DNA of 64,000 bases from MKUN01 sp964481425 (GCA_964481425.1 CAYZTM010000014.1:35495-99494), one strand, 5' to 3'; positions 42,430 through 49,743 are shown, numbered from the stretch's first letter. The notes: generated by a model not told the origin, from the sequence alone. Translations and numbers: made by a program.

Positions 42430-43056
42430 TCAGAGCATTACAATTTCTCCAATCGTTTTTCTTGGTTCAGGTTTTACGTGTCGGATGACGAAGGTGGCCG
42501 GGGGGTGCAACCCAATAATGAGCATCGGAACTGTCAATATTCCATTGAACGGTTTCAAATAATTTTGAAATGTTTCGAAAGTACCTATTGCACCATCGAA
42601 GCCGCCAATTCTTTTCATGGCGTTAGTTGCTGTTATGACAATTCCAATCTTAGTCTGAATCCGTTTATCTACATGATTAAGCTCGCTTGCCAAAACAGGC
42701 TTTATTAAGTTCCAAGCAATTGCTTCCGCATGATTAAATGCGACTTCAACAGAAATATCATTTTTGGCAAAATCCAGCCGCCAACGTTTATCCGTATAAC
42801 CTCTCTCTTGAAAGATAGGGGATTCCGCTCCCCAGCCCAATCCTGTCAGTCTATTCTTCAGAAGCTGATTAATTGCAATTGATAAACTTTTAGGCGTCCG
42901 CAATATATCTTGTTCTCCATAACCGGCATGCTGCGCAATCAAATCCTGATCAGAGATACCGGCTATAACCTGCTTTATTTCGCTATAATCTCCAATAAAA
43001 TCATCTTCATTAAGAATAACACCAGCATATCGAAAAGAAAATTCAGTAAACTCCAT
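42430..43056 (-). CDS. BglII/BstYI-family type II restriction endonuclease
   Basis: 208 residues, about the length of BstYI (203) and BglII (223). The order of conserved blocks follows BstYI: SLSIAINQLLKNRLTGLGW, then RLDFAKNDISVEVAFNHAEA, then a long helix, TKIGIVI, the GAIGTFETFQNYL block, and VPMLIIGLHPP. The PD-(D/E)xK-type residues are Asp95 and Glu104 (D-x8-E). The third position, Gln in BglII and BstYI (E-x-Q), is Ala106 here. Family members cut palindromes with a GATC core (AGATCT, RGATCY). The gene is translationally coupled (TAATG) to the C-protein-like gene, and there is no adjacent methyltransferase of its own orientation; protection probably comes from the C5 methyltransferase on the other strand. 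Confidence 0.8.
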   Translation of the reverse strand: MEFTEFSFRYAGVILNEDDFIGDYSEIKQVIAGISDQDLIAQHAGYGEQDILRTPKSLSIAINQLLKNRLTGLGWGAESPIFQERGYTDKRWRLDFAKNDISVEVAFNHAEAIAWNLIKPVLASELNHVDKRIQTKIGIVITATNAMKRIGGFDGAIGTFETFQNYLKPFNGILTVPMLIIGLHPPATFVIRHVKPEPRKTIGEIVML

Positions 43057-43271
43057 TACAGATTTTTTAATAAATCATGAACCGAAATCTCAAATGTTTG
43101 CGACAGTTTTTGAATAGCGCGTAAGGAAATATTCCTTTCACCCCGTTCAATGAATCCGATATACGTACGATGAAACCCTGAGTAGTCTGCAAGCTCCTCC
43201 TGTGACCACCCTTTTTGTTTTCGCAGTGTCTGGATTCTTTTACCGAAACTTTTTAGAATATCGATTGTCAC
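43056..43271 (-). CDS. Controller (C) protein-like XRE regulator
   Basis: 71 residues from a GTG at 43271 (MTIDILKSFGKRIQTL); a TTG at 43286 is an alternative, and no ATG is available. The whole protein is one HTH: RIQTLRKQKGWSQEELADYS, GFHRTYIGFIERGERNISLR, AIQKLSQTFEISVHDLL, the size and pattern of restriction-modification C proteins. C proteins delay endonuclease expression until the host is methylated. Its stop overlaps the endonuclease ATG by one base, the usual C-R arrangement. A palindrome of C-box type lies 39 bases upstream of the GTG, next to an ATGTGGAT copy. Confidence 0.8.
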   Translation of the reverse strand: MTIDILKSFGKRIQTLRKQKGWSQEELADYSGFHRTYIGFIERGERNISLRAIQKLSQTFEISVHDLLKNL

Positions 43272-43302
43272 AGAAACAAATATCAATCTTTATTAAATCA
43301 AA

Positions 43303-43310
43303 ATCCACAT
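43303..43310 (-). repeat. ATGTGGAT, island copy 3 (divergent promoter region)
   Basis: Minus-strand copy of the island 8-mer, directly abutting the C-box-like palindrome in the 86-base region between the C gene and vsr. Confidence 0.5.
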
Positions 43311-43320
43311 ACTATTAGTA
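43310..43320. promoter_or_regulatory. C-box-like operator
   Basis: The perfect palindrome TACTATTAGTA fits the ACTnnnAGT core of C boxes bound by controller proteins. It lies between the divergent C gene and vsr. Confidence 0.5.
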
Positions 43321-43345
43321 GCATTATCTCATTTACAAATAGCAT

Positions 43346-43353
43346 TAACTTTG
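43346..43353 (+). promoter_or_regulatory. -7 element of vsr
   Basis: TAACTTTG fits TAnnTTTG and ends four bases before the vsr ATG at 43358, so the transcript would be leaderless or start within the gene. Confidence 0.55.
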
Positions 43354-43357
43354 AGAA

Positions 43358-43804
43358 ATGGCGAAGCCAAAGTATATACGCGATAAACGGTCTCCCAAAC
43401 CTAAAAGTGACGCTGTGTCCAAAGTTATGAGCGCCAATAAGTCGAAAGGGACAAAACCTGAAGTCACTTTAAGAAAAATACTCTGGGCACAAGGTATTCG
43501 TGGTTATCGGATTAACTATAAGAAAATACCCGGGAGACCTGACATTGCCTTTACAAAAACGAAAATTGCAATTTTTGTTAACGGTTGTTTTTGGCATCAA
43601 TGTCCCAAATGTAATTACGCCATCCCAAAACATAATCAAAAATTCTGGAAAGAAAAATTCGAAAAAAATATCGCCCGAGATGAACGAAAAGCGAAGGAAT
43701 TGCAAGAGGCTGGTTGGAAAGTAATCACCATATGGGAATGCGAATTAAAGCTATCGCAAATTCAAAGGACGATGAACTTAATAAGGAAACAATTGTTAAC
43801 ATGA
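43358..43804 (+). CDS. vsr: Very short patch repair endonuclease Vsr
   Basis: 148 residues. Conserved Vsr blocks: SANKSKGTKPEVTLRKILWA, YRINYKKIPGRPDIAF with the catalytic Asp of GRPDI, VNGCFWHQCPKCNYAIPK (His plus zinc-binding Cys), NIARDERKAKELQEAGWKVI and WECEL. Vsr nicks next to T in T:G mismatches formed when 5-methylcytosine deaminates, so its presence fits the C5 methyltransferase 75 bases downstream. If transcription is leaderless, an internal ATG at codon 24 (MSANKSKGTKPE), which matches the start of many Vsr proteins, is an alternative start. Confidence 0.93.
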   Translation: MAKPKYIRDKRSPKPKSDAVSKVMSANKSKGTKPEVTLRKILWAQGIRGYRINYKKIPGRPDIAFTKTKIAIFVNGCFWHQCPKCNYAIPKHNQKFWKEKFEKNIARDERKAKELQEAGWKVITIWECELKLSQIQRTMNLIRKQLLT

Positions 43805-43810
43805 GAATAA

Positions 43811-43824
43811 AAAATGTGGATATC
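43811..43824 (+). repeat. AAAATGTGGATATC inverted repeat, right copy (possible methyltransferase operator)
   Basis: Exact 14-mer match, inverted, to 42395-42408. It lies 54 bases before the methyltransferase ATG, with GTTAAC at 43829-43834. This position fits an operator for the HTH domain of the methyltransferase. Confidence 0.55.
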
Positions 43825-43878
43825 ATTTGTTAACCAATTTTGCGATTCAAGCTTACCCTATCTATTTTTGACCAAATA

Positions 43879-45465
43879 ATGTCCATGGCAAAGCGAAACG
43901 ATAATATTCCAATCGGTGCATATCTGCGCTCTGTTAGGCAAAGTCAAAAGCTCTCTTTAAAGGCTGTCGCTGAGACTATAAATATTACTGCGACCAAACT
44001 TAGCCGAATTGAAACCGATAACAATTCCGCTGACAATGCAACACTAAAATCACTTGCCAAATTCTACAAAATACCATTAAAGAATTTACTCGAACATACT
44101 CGCATTGGAAAGACATATAAGAAAAGTAAAAAAGGGGCATTTATCAATGCAGATAATGTAGCTGAAGATGAAGTAGTATACTCGAAAGCAACTACTGATC
44201 TAACGACAATTCGGGTGGCTGAATTGTTTGCAGGAGTTGGTGGATTTAGATTAGGATTAGAAGGATGGCGTGGCAAATCACCAAGTACAGAATATACAAA
44301 ACCATACCTATCTCCCTTTAAAGTAGTTTGGAGCAATCAATGGGAACCAGCAACTAAAACCCAACATGCATCTCTGGTGTATGAAGCGCGTTTTGGTGCT
44401 GAAGGACATTCTAATCAAGATATAGCTGAAGTAGACGTCGATTCCATTCCAGACCATGATCTGCTGGTAGGAGGGTTCCCATGCCAAGACTATTCCGTTG
44501 CCACCACGCTGAAAAATTCCAAGGGGTTATTGGGTAAAAAAGGAGTCTTGTGGTGGTCTATACACAGAATTTTAAGTGAGAAGAAAAACAAACCGAGATT
44601 TCTTTTCTTAGAGAATGTTGATCGCCTGCTGATCTCACCATCAAAACAACGTGGAAGGGATTTTGCAATTATACTGAAAAGTCTAAGTGATCTCGGATAT
44701 GCAGTTGAATGGCGTGTGATCAATGCTGCTGATTACGGAATGCCACAGAGACGTCGCCGAACATTTATTTTGGCCTATCATCAATCGACCAAAATCTATA
44801 AAGAAATTACAGAAACAAATCCTATTGATTGGATCTTGGACAATGGCATTATTGCGGAACCTTTTCCAGTGGTCCACGATAAATTATTATTGCCGACGAA
44901 ATTTGAGATAAAAGGAGATATTGTTGATATTTCTGCCAACTTCAATAAAGAATCACCTACTGCTCAATTTGAAAATGCTGGTTTAATGATCAACAGCCAG
45001 GTCATAACTATAAAAACTCTTCCGGAATACACTGGAAAGCGGGTAGTATTACAAGACATTATGCAGAATGGTGAAGTGACTAACGAGTTTTATATTACCC
45101 ATAGTGAACTAGAAAAGTGGAGCTATCTAAAAGGAGCAAAAAAGGAAAAGAGAAAAAAAGCCGATGGTTTTGAGTACCACTATAGCGAAGGTGCAATGGC
45201 ATTCCCGGATCCCATTGACAAGCCATCCCGAACGATAATAACCGCAGAAGGTGGTCCATCACCATCAAGGTTCAAACATGTTGTCCAGACCCCTAAAGGG
45301 TATCGGCGATTATCTCCTGTGGAGCTTGAAAGGCTGAATATGTTTCCGGATAATCATACGCAATTTCATGGTATAAGTGACACTAGACGTGCCTTCTTTA
45401 TGGGTAATGCTCTTGTTGTCGGCATCATTGAAAAAATCGGAAAAACTTTAGCAGAAAGAATATAA
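43879..45465 (+). CDS. DNA (cytosine-5) methyltransferase with N-terminal XRE HTH
   Basis: 528 residues from the ATG at 43879 (another ATG two codons on; the TTG at 43840 is less likely). Residues 5-75 form an HTH (IPIGAYLRSVRQSQKLSLKA, INITATKLSRIETDNN). The catalytic part has motif I (VAELFAGVGGFRLGL, about 112-126), motif IV with the nucleophile (GGFPCQDYSVA, about 197-207), motif VI (FLENVDRLL, ~245), motif VIII (QRRRRTF, ~290), then a long target-recognition region, motif IX (YRRLSPVELERLNMFP, ~475) and motif X (GNALVVGIIEKIGK). HTH-bearing C5 methyltransferases such as M.SsoII and M.EcoRII repress their own promoters. The Sau3AI-type nuclease 16 bases downstream points to GATC as target (making GAT-m5C), which is inference. 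Confidence 0.93.
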   Translation: MSMAKRNDNIPIGAYLRSVRQSQKLSLKAVAETINITATKLSRIETDNNSADNATLKSLAKFYKIPLKNLLEHTRIGKTYKKSKKGAFINADNVAEDEVVYSKATTDLTTIRVAELFAGVGGFRLGLEGWRGKSPSTEYTKPYLSPFKVVWSNQWEPATKTQHASLVYEARFGAEGHSNQDIAEVDVDSIPDHDLLVGGFPCQDYSVATTLKNSKGLLGKKGVLWWSIHRILSEKKNKPRFLFLENVDRLLISPSKQRGRDFAIILKSLSDLGYAVEWRVINAADYGMPQRRRRTFILAYHQSTKIYKEITETNPIDWILDNGIIAEPFPVVHDKLLLPTKFEIKGDIVDISANFNKESPTAQFENAGLMINSQVITIKTLPEYTGKRVVLQDIMQNGEVTNEFYITHSELEKWSYLKGAKKEKRKKADGFEYHYSEGAMAFPDPIDKPSRTIITAEGGPSPSRFKHVVQTPKGYRRLSPVELERLNMFPDNHTQFHGISDTRRAFFMGNALVVGIIEKIGKTLAERI

Positions 45466-45481
45466 CTTAAAGCTCATTATC

Positions 45482-46921
45482 ATGAGCAAAAACCTACCTT
45501 ACGACAAGAATGACCCTAGGTCTATTGAGACCTACGCAAAACGATTACTTGGCAAAACATTGAGACAAGTAATTGGCAATCACATAGAACAGAAATATAA
45601 GGGTAAAGGCAAACTTGGACAAATATTAGAAGACCTCTATTTTCTATATAAACCAAACTCAATAGCGGGCCCTGATTTTGAAGAAGCTGGCGTAGAACTA
45701 AAAACCAGCCCGATAAAAAAGTTATCAAAAGGGTATGTTTCAAAGGAACGGCTCGTATTCAACATAATTAATTATTTAGAAGAGTACAAAGAAGATTTCA
45801 GAACAAGTAGTTTCTGGAAAAAGAATCAACTGCTACTTTTAATGTTTTTTCTTTATGAGCAAGACAAAGTGGACGTAGACTATGTTTTTAAAATAATACG
45901 ATTATGGCAGTTCCCTCCTACCGACCTTAAGATAATCAAGGACGACTGGGAAAAAATAATTGGTAAAATAAAGGAAGGAAAAGCTCATGAACTATCAGAG
46001 GGTGACACGCTTTACTTGGGTGCCTGCACGAAGGGTGCAAACAAGACATCATTAAGAAAGCAACCCTTTTCTTTGGAGCCCGCAATGCAACGCGCATTTT
46101 CTTTAAAATCCAAGTATCTGAATTTTATAATTGAGAAGGGATTATTAAATGAAGACGTTATAGTTGACTATACAGAATATGATGAGATACTTGGTGAAGG
46201 AAGTATTGTTTCAGAATCGCAAAAATCATATCGGCGTTTGGTTCTAAAAGATGTTGAACCAATAGTCAAAGACGTTTCAGAATATCAAACAGGAGAAACT
46301 TTTGAAGATCTAGTAAAAAGGAAATTTCACCCTTTTATTGGTCTGACTGAAGGGGAACTTCTTGACAAACTGGATATTAAACAATCAAAAGCAAAAAACA
46401 GGTTTCATTTACTATCTAAAGAAATTGTAAAATCCATTCTAGGCATCAGCAAAAATAAAATAGAGGAATTCGAAAAGGCGGACATTGTGATGAAAACCAT
46501 TCGATTGGAAAAAAATGGGAATCTAAAGGAGAGCATGTCATTTGCACAAATACAATTCAAACATATTCTCGAAGAAGATTGGTTAGATTCATATTGGCAT
46601 GAGACGCTAACTAAACGTTTTTTTTTCGTCGTCTTTCAAAAAGATGCAGACTTAGCTTTCCGTTTGAAGAAAGTCATGTTTTGGACAATGCCTGCTAATG
46701 ACCTCGGGGTAGCCCACAAATTTTGGGTTGACACAAAATCAAAGATTCGTGACGATGACTTCAAAAATTTCATTAAGATATCAGATGATATGATTTGCCA
46801 TGTACGACCGAAAGGGATTAATAGCAAAGACTTAATGGAAACTGCGACCGGGAGAATGGAAAAAAAGAAATGCTATTGGCTAAACTCATCGTATATAAAG
46901 AAAATCATTTCTGACTCATAA
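45482..46921 (+). CDS. Sau3AI/MutH-family type II restriction endonuclease
   Basis: 479 residues, close to Sau3AI (489). The N-terminal MutH-like domain has Glu50 (LGQILEDLYF), Asp65, Glu72 and Lys74 (AGPDFEEAGVELKTSPIKK), the same D-x6-E-x-K spacing as MutH. YVSKERLVFNIINY follows, as in the family. The second half (about 260-479, ETFEDLVKRKFHPFIGLTEG, LAFRLKKVMFWTMPANDL) corresponds to the second, non-catalytic MutH-like domain of Sau3AI. Sau3AI cuts GATC and is blocked by m5C. It follows the methyltransferase with 16 bases between and is probably co-transcribed with vsr and the methyltransferase. Confidence 0.9.
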   Translation: MSKNLPYDKNDPRSIETYAKRLLGKTLRQVIGNHIEQKYKGKGKLGQILEDLYFLYKPNSIAGPDFEEAGVELKTSPIKKLSKGYVSKERLVFNIINYLEEYKEDFRTSSFWKKNQLLLLMFFLYEQDKVDVDYVFKIIRLWQFPPTDLKIIKDDWEKIIGKIKEGKAHELSEGDTLYLGACTKGANKTSLRKQPFSLEPAMQRAFSLKSKYLNFIIEKGLLNEDVIVDYTEYDEILGEGSIVSESQKSYRRLVLKDVEPIVKDVSEYQTGETFEDLVKRKFHPFIGLTEGELLDKLDIKQSKAKNRFHLLSKEIVKSILGISKNKIEEFEKADIVMKTIRLEKNGNLKESMSFAQIQFKHILEEDWLDSYWHETLTKRFFFVVFQKDADLAFRLKKVMFWTMPANDLGVAHKFWVDTKSKIRDDDFKNFIKISDDMICHVRPKGINSKDLMETATGRMEKKKCYWLNSSYIKKIISDS

Positions 46922-46962
46922 TTCTCAAACTAACTAAACAAGCGTCCAACCATTAATAACCC

Positions 46963-46989
46963 CAAAAAAAAGGTGCGCTACTGCGCACC
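46963..46989 (-). terminator. Terminator for the small basic protein gene
   Basis: Arms GGTGCGC and GCGCACC with a 4-base loop. On the minus strand it is followed by T8, so it acts leftward on the gene at 46993-47127. Confidence 0.88.
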
Positions 46990-46992
46990 CCT

Positions 46993-47127
46993 TTAAGACA
47001 ACTCTACTTTTAATTCGGCCAGCGTTCTGGCCACTTGTTTAGTGATATCAATTGGTTTGCTAGGCTTCGTAGGTTGTTGCTTTGGGCTACTCACGGCCCT
47101 CTTCTTCGAAGGCTTGTTCTTGCCCAT
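46993..47127 (-). CDS. Small basic hypothetical protein, 44 residues
   Basis: ATG at 47127 gives MGKNKPSKKRAVSSPKQQPT, then KPSKPIDITKQVARTLAELK and a short acidic end. A longer frame to 47205 exists but looks non-coding. The Lys/Ser/Pro-rich first half and the helix-forming second half recall small nucleic-acid-binding proteins. Its reality is supported by a dedicated terminator three bases after the stop. I do not recognise the family. Confidence 0.55.
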   Translation of the reverse strand: MGKNKPSKKRAVSSPKQQPTKPSKPIDITKQVARTLAELKVELS

Positions 47128-47214
47128 GCAGGTACTATTTAAATGATTGTGCCAGCAATGCCGGGTCCACGGCCATGAATAAATCCCGTTTGCAACGCCC
47201 CGCACAACCCAACT

Positions 47215-47237
47215 GGTCTAAGCGTCTCGCTTAGACC
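47215..47237. repeat. Tri-loop hairpin GGTCTAAGCG-TCT-CGCTTAGACC
   Basis: Perfect 10-base arms with a 3-base loop. The next hairpin starts nine bases later and has the same AGCG-TCN-CGCT core. Confidence 0.75.
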
Positions 47238-47246
47238 CAAAATACC

Positions 47247-47263
47247 GCAAGCGTCACGCTTGC
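47247..47263. repeat. Tri-loop hairpin GCAAGCG-TCA-CGCTTGC
   Basis: Perfect 7-base arms with a 3-base loop, adjacent to the hairpin at 47215-47237. The pair looks like a REP-type element. Confidence 0.75.
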
Positions 47264-47401
47264 ATGCTCGGCAAAGTCCTCCGGCTTCGCCTCACCCGCA
47301 GGTATACTTTTACCCCAACCGATAATATGCATCCCCGCCTGATCGAGTTAAAATTTCCGTGGAATAATTCTTAAATTTATTCTTCACGCATAAACAATGT
47401 T

Positions 47402-47914
47402 ATGAAAAACCTATTCTTGCTATTAAGCCTGCTGGGCTCATTCCTGGTTTCTGGAGCGCAAAGCCTGCCGGATTTTTCATCTATAAAACTCGCGTCCGAC
47501 GCCGACTATAATGCGGCAGCGAACGATGCAGCATTAAAAGCATCTCTTTATATCCTTTCCACCCCTAATGATGCCGGTAATGTCTCCCGCGCAAAGGCAC
47601 AGCAATACCTGATGGAATGGGCACAGGGTTCTCCTGACTACAGCATTTATATTGATCCCGCCATATCAAAATTAACGGGAGGCCATCCTGAACTGCTGCT
47701 GGTCACTATAGCTGCAATGACCGCGTATATGCTTCAGAATAAAAGCATGAAAGACGATGTGAATAATGTGAACCTGAATGCAGTAAAAAATTTACTTGAG
47801 TACGTTCAAAACCCGGCTTACAAAGTGCAGCCGGAAGCCGACTTAGCTAAAGCAATTGAAGCCAATAAAAAGGGGCATTTGAAAGAATATGTTGACGGAC
47901 TGAATAAACAGTAA
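47402..47914 (+). CDS. Secreted hypothetical protein, 170 residues
   Basis: Signal peptide MKNLFLLLSLLGSFLVSGAQ. The mature part looks all-helical: YNAAANDAALKASLYIL, RAKAQQYLMEWAQGSPDYSI, LLLVTIAAMTAYMLQNK, NAVKNLLEYVQNPAYKV, and a Lys-rich end. No sorting domain and no known motif. It may be a periplasmic helical-repeat protein. It is the first ordinary-composition gene right of the restriction island on this strand. Confidence 0.7.
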   Translation: MKNLFLLLSLLGSFLVSGAQSLPDFSSIKLASDADYNAAANDAALKASLYILSTPNDAGNVSRAKAQQYLMEWAQGSPDYSIYIDPAISKLTGGHPELLLVTIAAMTAYMLQNKSMKDDVNNVNLNAVKNLLEYVQNPAYKVQPEADLAKAIEANKKGHLKEYVDGLNKQ

Positions 47915-48395
47915 TTTTCCGCCATTGTTGCTGTTACTTACCAACATCAAGCCGCGTTTGCCACACATTCACAATTTTAATTTTACGACAACTTATCCCC
48001 ATTTCTTGGTTCACCCTCCCACGCTGTCGTAAATTACAGGCTTTATAATACTTTAAACCATGATACCCTTCCCAATTATCCCCGCATTCCCTCACCACTC
48101 TCCCCAAACAGGCCGCATATCCCCCAAGAGTGGGAAAGAAATGCGCAAAAAATGGGAAATTTTTGTGAACTTTTTTCAGCTCAAATCATTGATTATCAAT
48201 AAAAGTGTGGGAAATAAAATTTTCTTGCATTTTTTCTCCTGTTCAGCCTGCAAAAGCATGCTTATGGGGTTCCTCATATTACGGGATCGCCTCCCCGAAA
48301 GCAATCGGCACAGGCGTACCTCATCCCGCCCCAGGCGGGAATCAACCAATCGCCCTGTCAACCTGTCAACCAATCAACTTATCAACCTAATCAAC
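47915..48395. other. Intergenic stretch with simple repeats
   Basis: About 480 bases without a credible gene; a 114-codon open frame from 48060 has no coding character. Seen: a spaced inverted repeat TTTACGACA / TGTCGTAAA (47982-47990 and 48025-48033) and, at about 48347-48396, a run of imperfect TCAACC-type units (CAACCAATC, CAACCTGTC, CAACTTATC and so on). Confidence 0.6.
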
Positions 48396-48403
48396 TATCT
48401 TTG
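48396..48403 (+). promoter_or_regulatory. -7 element of the CNNM/CorC gene
   Basis: TATCTTTG fits TAnnTTTG and ends 11 bases before the ATG at 48415, giving a very short leader. Confidence 0.55.
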
Positions 48404-48414
48404 ATACAACAACT

Positions 48415-49686
48415 ATGGAGATCGACTTTACGCACCTCGTATTGTATATAGTAGGCTGCATCCTGCTGATAGGCTTCTTTGCCGGTACCGAGATCGCATT
48501 TATTTCCGCCAACAAACTGAACATTGAACTGCGCAAGAAGCAGGGCACCTTCAGCGGCCGCATACTGGCGCGCTTTATGGAGAACCCCGCCGAGTTCATA
48601 GGCACCAGTCTTATAGGGGTCAATGTGCTGCTGGTCATCTACTCGCTACTGATGACCAACCTTACCGACCCGATACTGAACCGGCTACCGCCCCCGCTCA
48701 ACTCGCAATATGTGCACCTGCTGCTCGATACGCTCTTTGCCACGGTCATCATACTGATCTTTGCGGAGTTCCTGCCCAAGGCGGTCTTCCGCACCAAGGC
48801 CGAGCAGGTGCTGGTGATTTTCGCATTCCCCATATTGCTGATGTATTACATCTTCTACCCCATCGCCAAGATATTCGTGTCCATATCGGAGTTCATCCTC
48901 AAATACCTGTTCAATGTGCGCATCCGCGAGAACCACCAGGTGTTCAGCCGTGTGGACCTCGAGGTGTTCGTAAAGCAGAGTATGCACGGGCACGAGAACG
49001 AGGTAAAGGAGCTGAACACGGAGCTGTTCGAGAATGCCCTGTACCTGGTGAATGTGAAGATCCGCCACTGCATGATACCACGCAACGAGATAGAGGCGGT
49101 GGATGTGAGCACCCCGATAGCCGATGTACGGCAGCGCTTTATAGATACCAAGCTCTCGAAGATGATCGTGTACGAAGGCAATATTGATAACATTGTGGGC
49201 TACCTGCACCACCTGGACCTCAACCGCCGCCCCAAGGCCATACGCGAGGTGCTGCATACCATTACGGCTGTGCCGGAGGCCATGAGCGCTGTGGACCTGA
49301 TGAACCGCTTCACCCGCGAGCGCAAGAGCATTGCCTGGGTGGTGGACGAGTTTGGCGGCACGGCAGGCATTGTGACCATGGAGGATGTGCTGGAAGAGAT
49401 CTTCGGCGATATAAACGATGAGTATGATGTGCAGGAGTATGTGGAGAAGCAGATATCGGAGAACGAGTTCATCTTCTCCGGCAGGCTGGAGCTGGAGTAC
49501 CTGAACGAAAAGTATCATTTCAACTTCCCTACCGAGGAGTCGGAGACGCTGTCGGGCTACATCATAGCCGAGCACGAGACCATCCCGAAGATCAAGGAGC
49601 GCATCATCATCAACAATTATGAGTTCGATATACTGCTGGTGAGCGATACGCGCATCGAAACGGTAAAGCTGAAACTGCTACAGTAA
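48415..49686 (+). CDS. CNNM/CorC-family transporter (GldE/hemolysin-like)
   Basis: 423 residues. A CNNM (DUF21) membrane domain of three to four helices (LVLYIVGCILLIGFFAGTEI with the AGTEIAFISANK signature) covers about 1-185. A CBS pair follows (about 200-335: VKIRHCMIPRNEIEAVDVST, DNIVGYLHHLDLNRR, AWVVDEFGGTAGIVTMEDVL), then a CorC_HlyC domain (to 423). The family transports or senses Mg2+/divalent cations; in gliding Bacteroidota the homologue GldE is linked to motility and the type IX machinery. Which role applies here cannot be decided, although T9SS cargo is abundant in the window. Confidence 0.9.
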   Translation: MEIDFTHLVLYIVGCILLIGFFAGTEIAFISANKLNIELRKKQGTFSGRILARFMENPAEFIGTSLIGVNVLLVIYSLLMTNLTDPILNRLPPPLNSQYVHLLLDTLFATVIILIFAEFLPKAVFRTKAEQVLVIFAFPILLMYYIFYPIAKIFVSISEFILKYLFNVRIRENHQVFSRVDLEVFVKQSMHGHENEVKELNTELFENALYLVNVKIRHCMIPRNEIEAVDVSTPIADVRQRFIDTKLSKMIVYEGNIDNIVGYLHHLDLNRRPKAIREVLHTITAVPEAMSAVDLMNRFTRERKSIAWVVDEFGGTAGIVTMEDVLEEIFGDINDEYDVQEYVEKQISENEFIFSGRLELEYLNEKYHFNFPTEESETLSGYIIAEHETIPKIKERIIINNYEFDILLVSDTRIETVKLKLLQ

Positions 49687-49743
49687 TAAGGCAAAAAGTA
49701 GTAGAGAGTAGAAAGTAGAAAGTAACATTAAAAATAAACGATC

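Noticed and set aside
48060..48404. 114-codon open frame before the CNNM gene
   Set aside because: No ribosome-binding site, an ORF crossing simple repeats, an improbable protein composition, and it overlaps the promoter of the CNNM gene.
48685..49575. 296-codon minus-strand open frame inside the CNNM/CorC gene
   Set aside because: It is a shadow produced by high GC at third positions of the plus-strand gene, which carries CNNM, CBS and CorC motifs.
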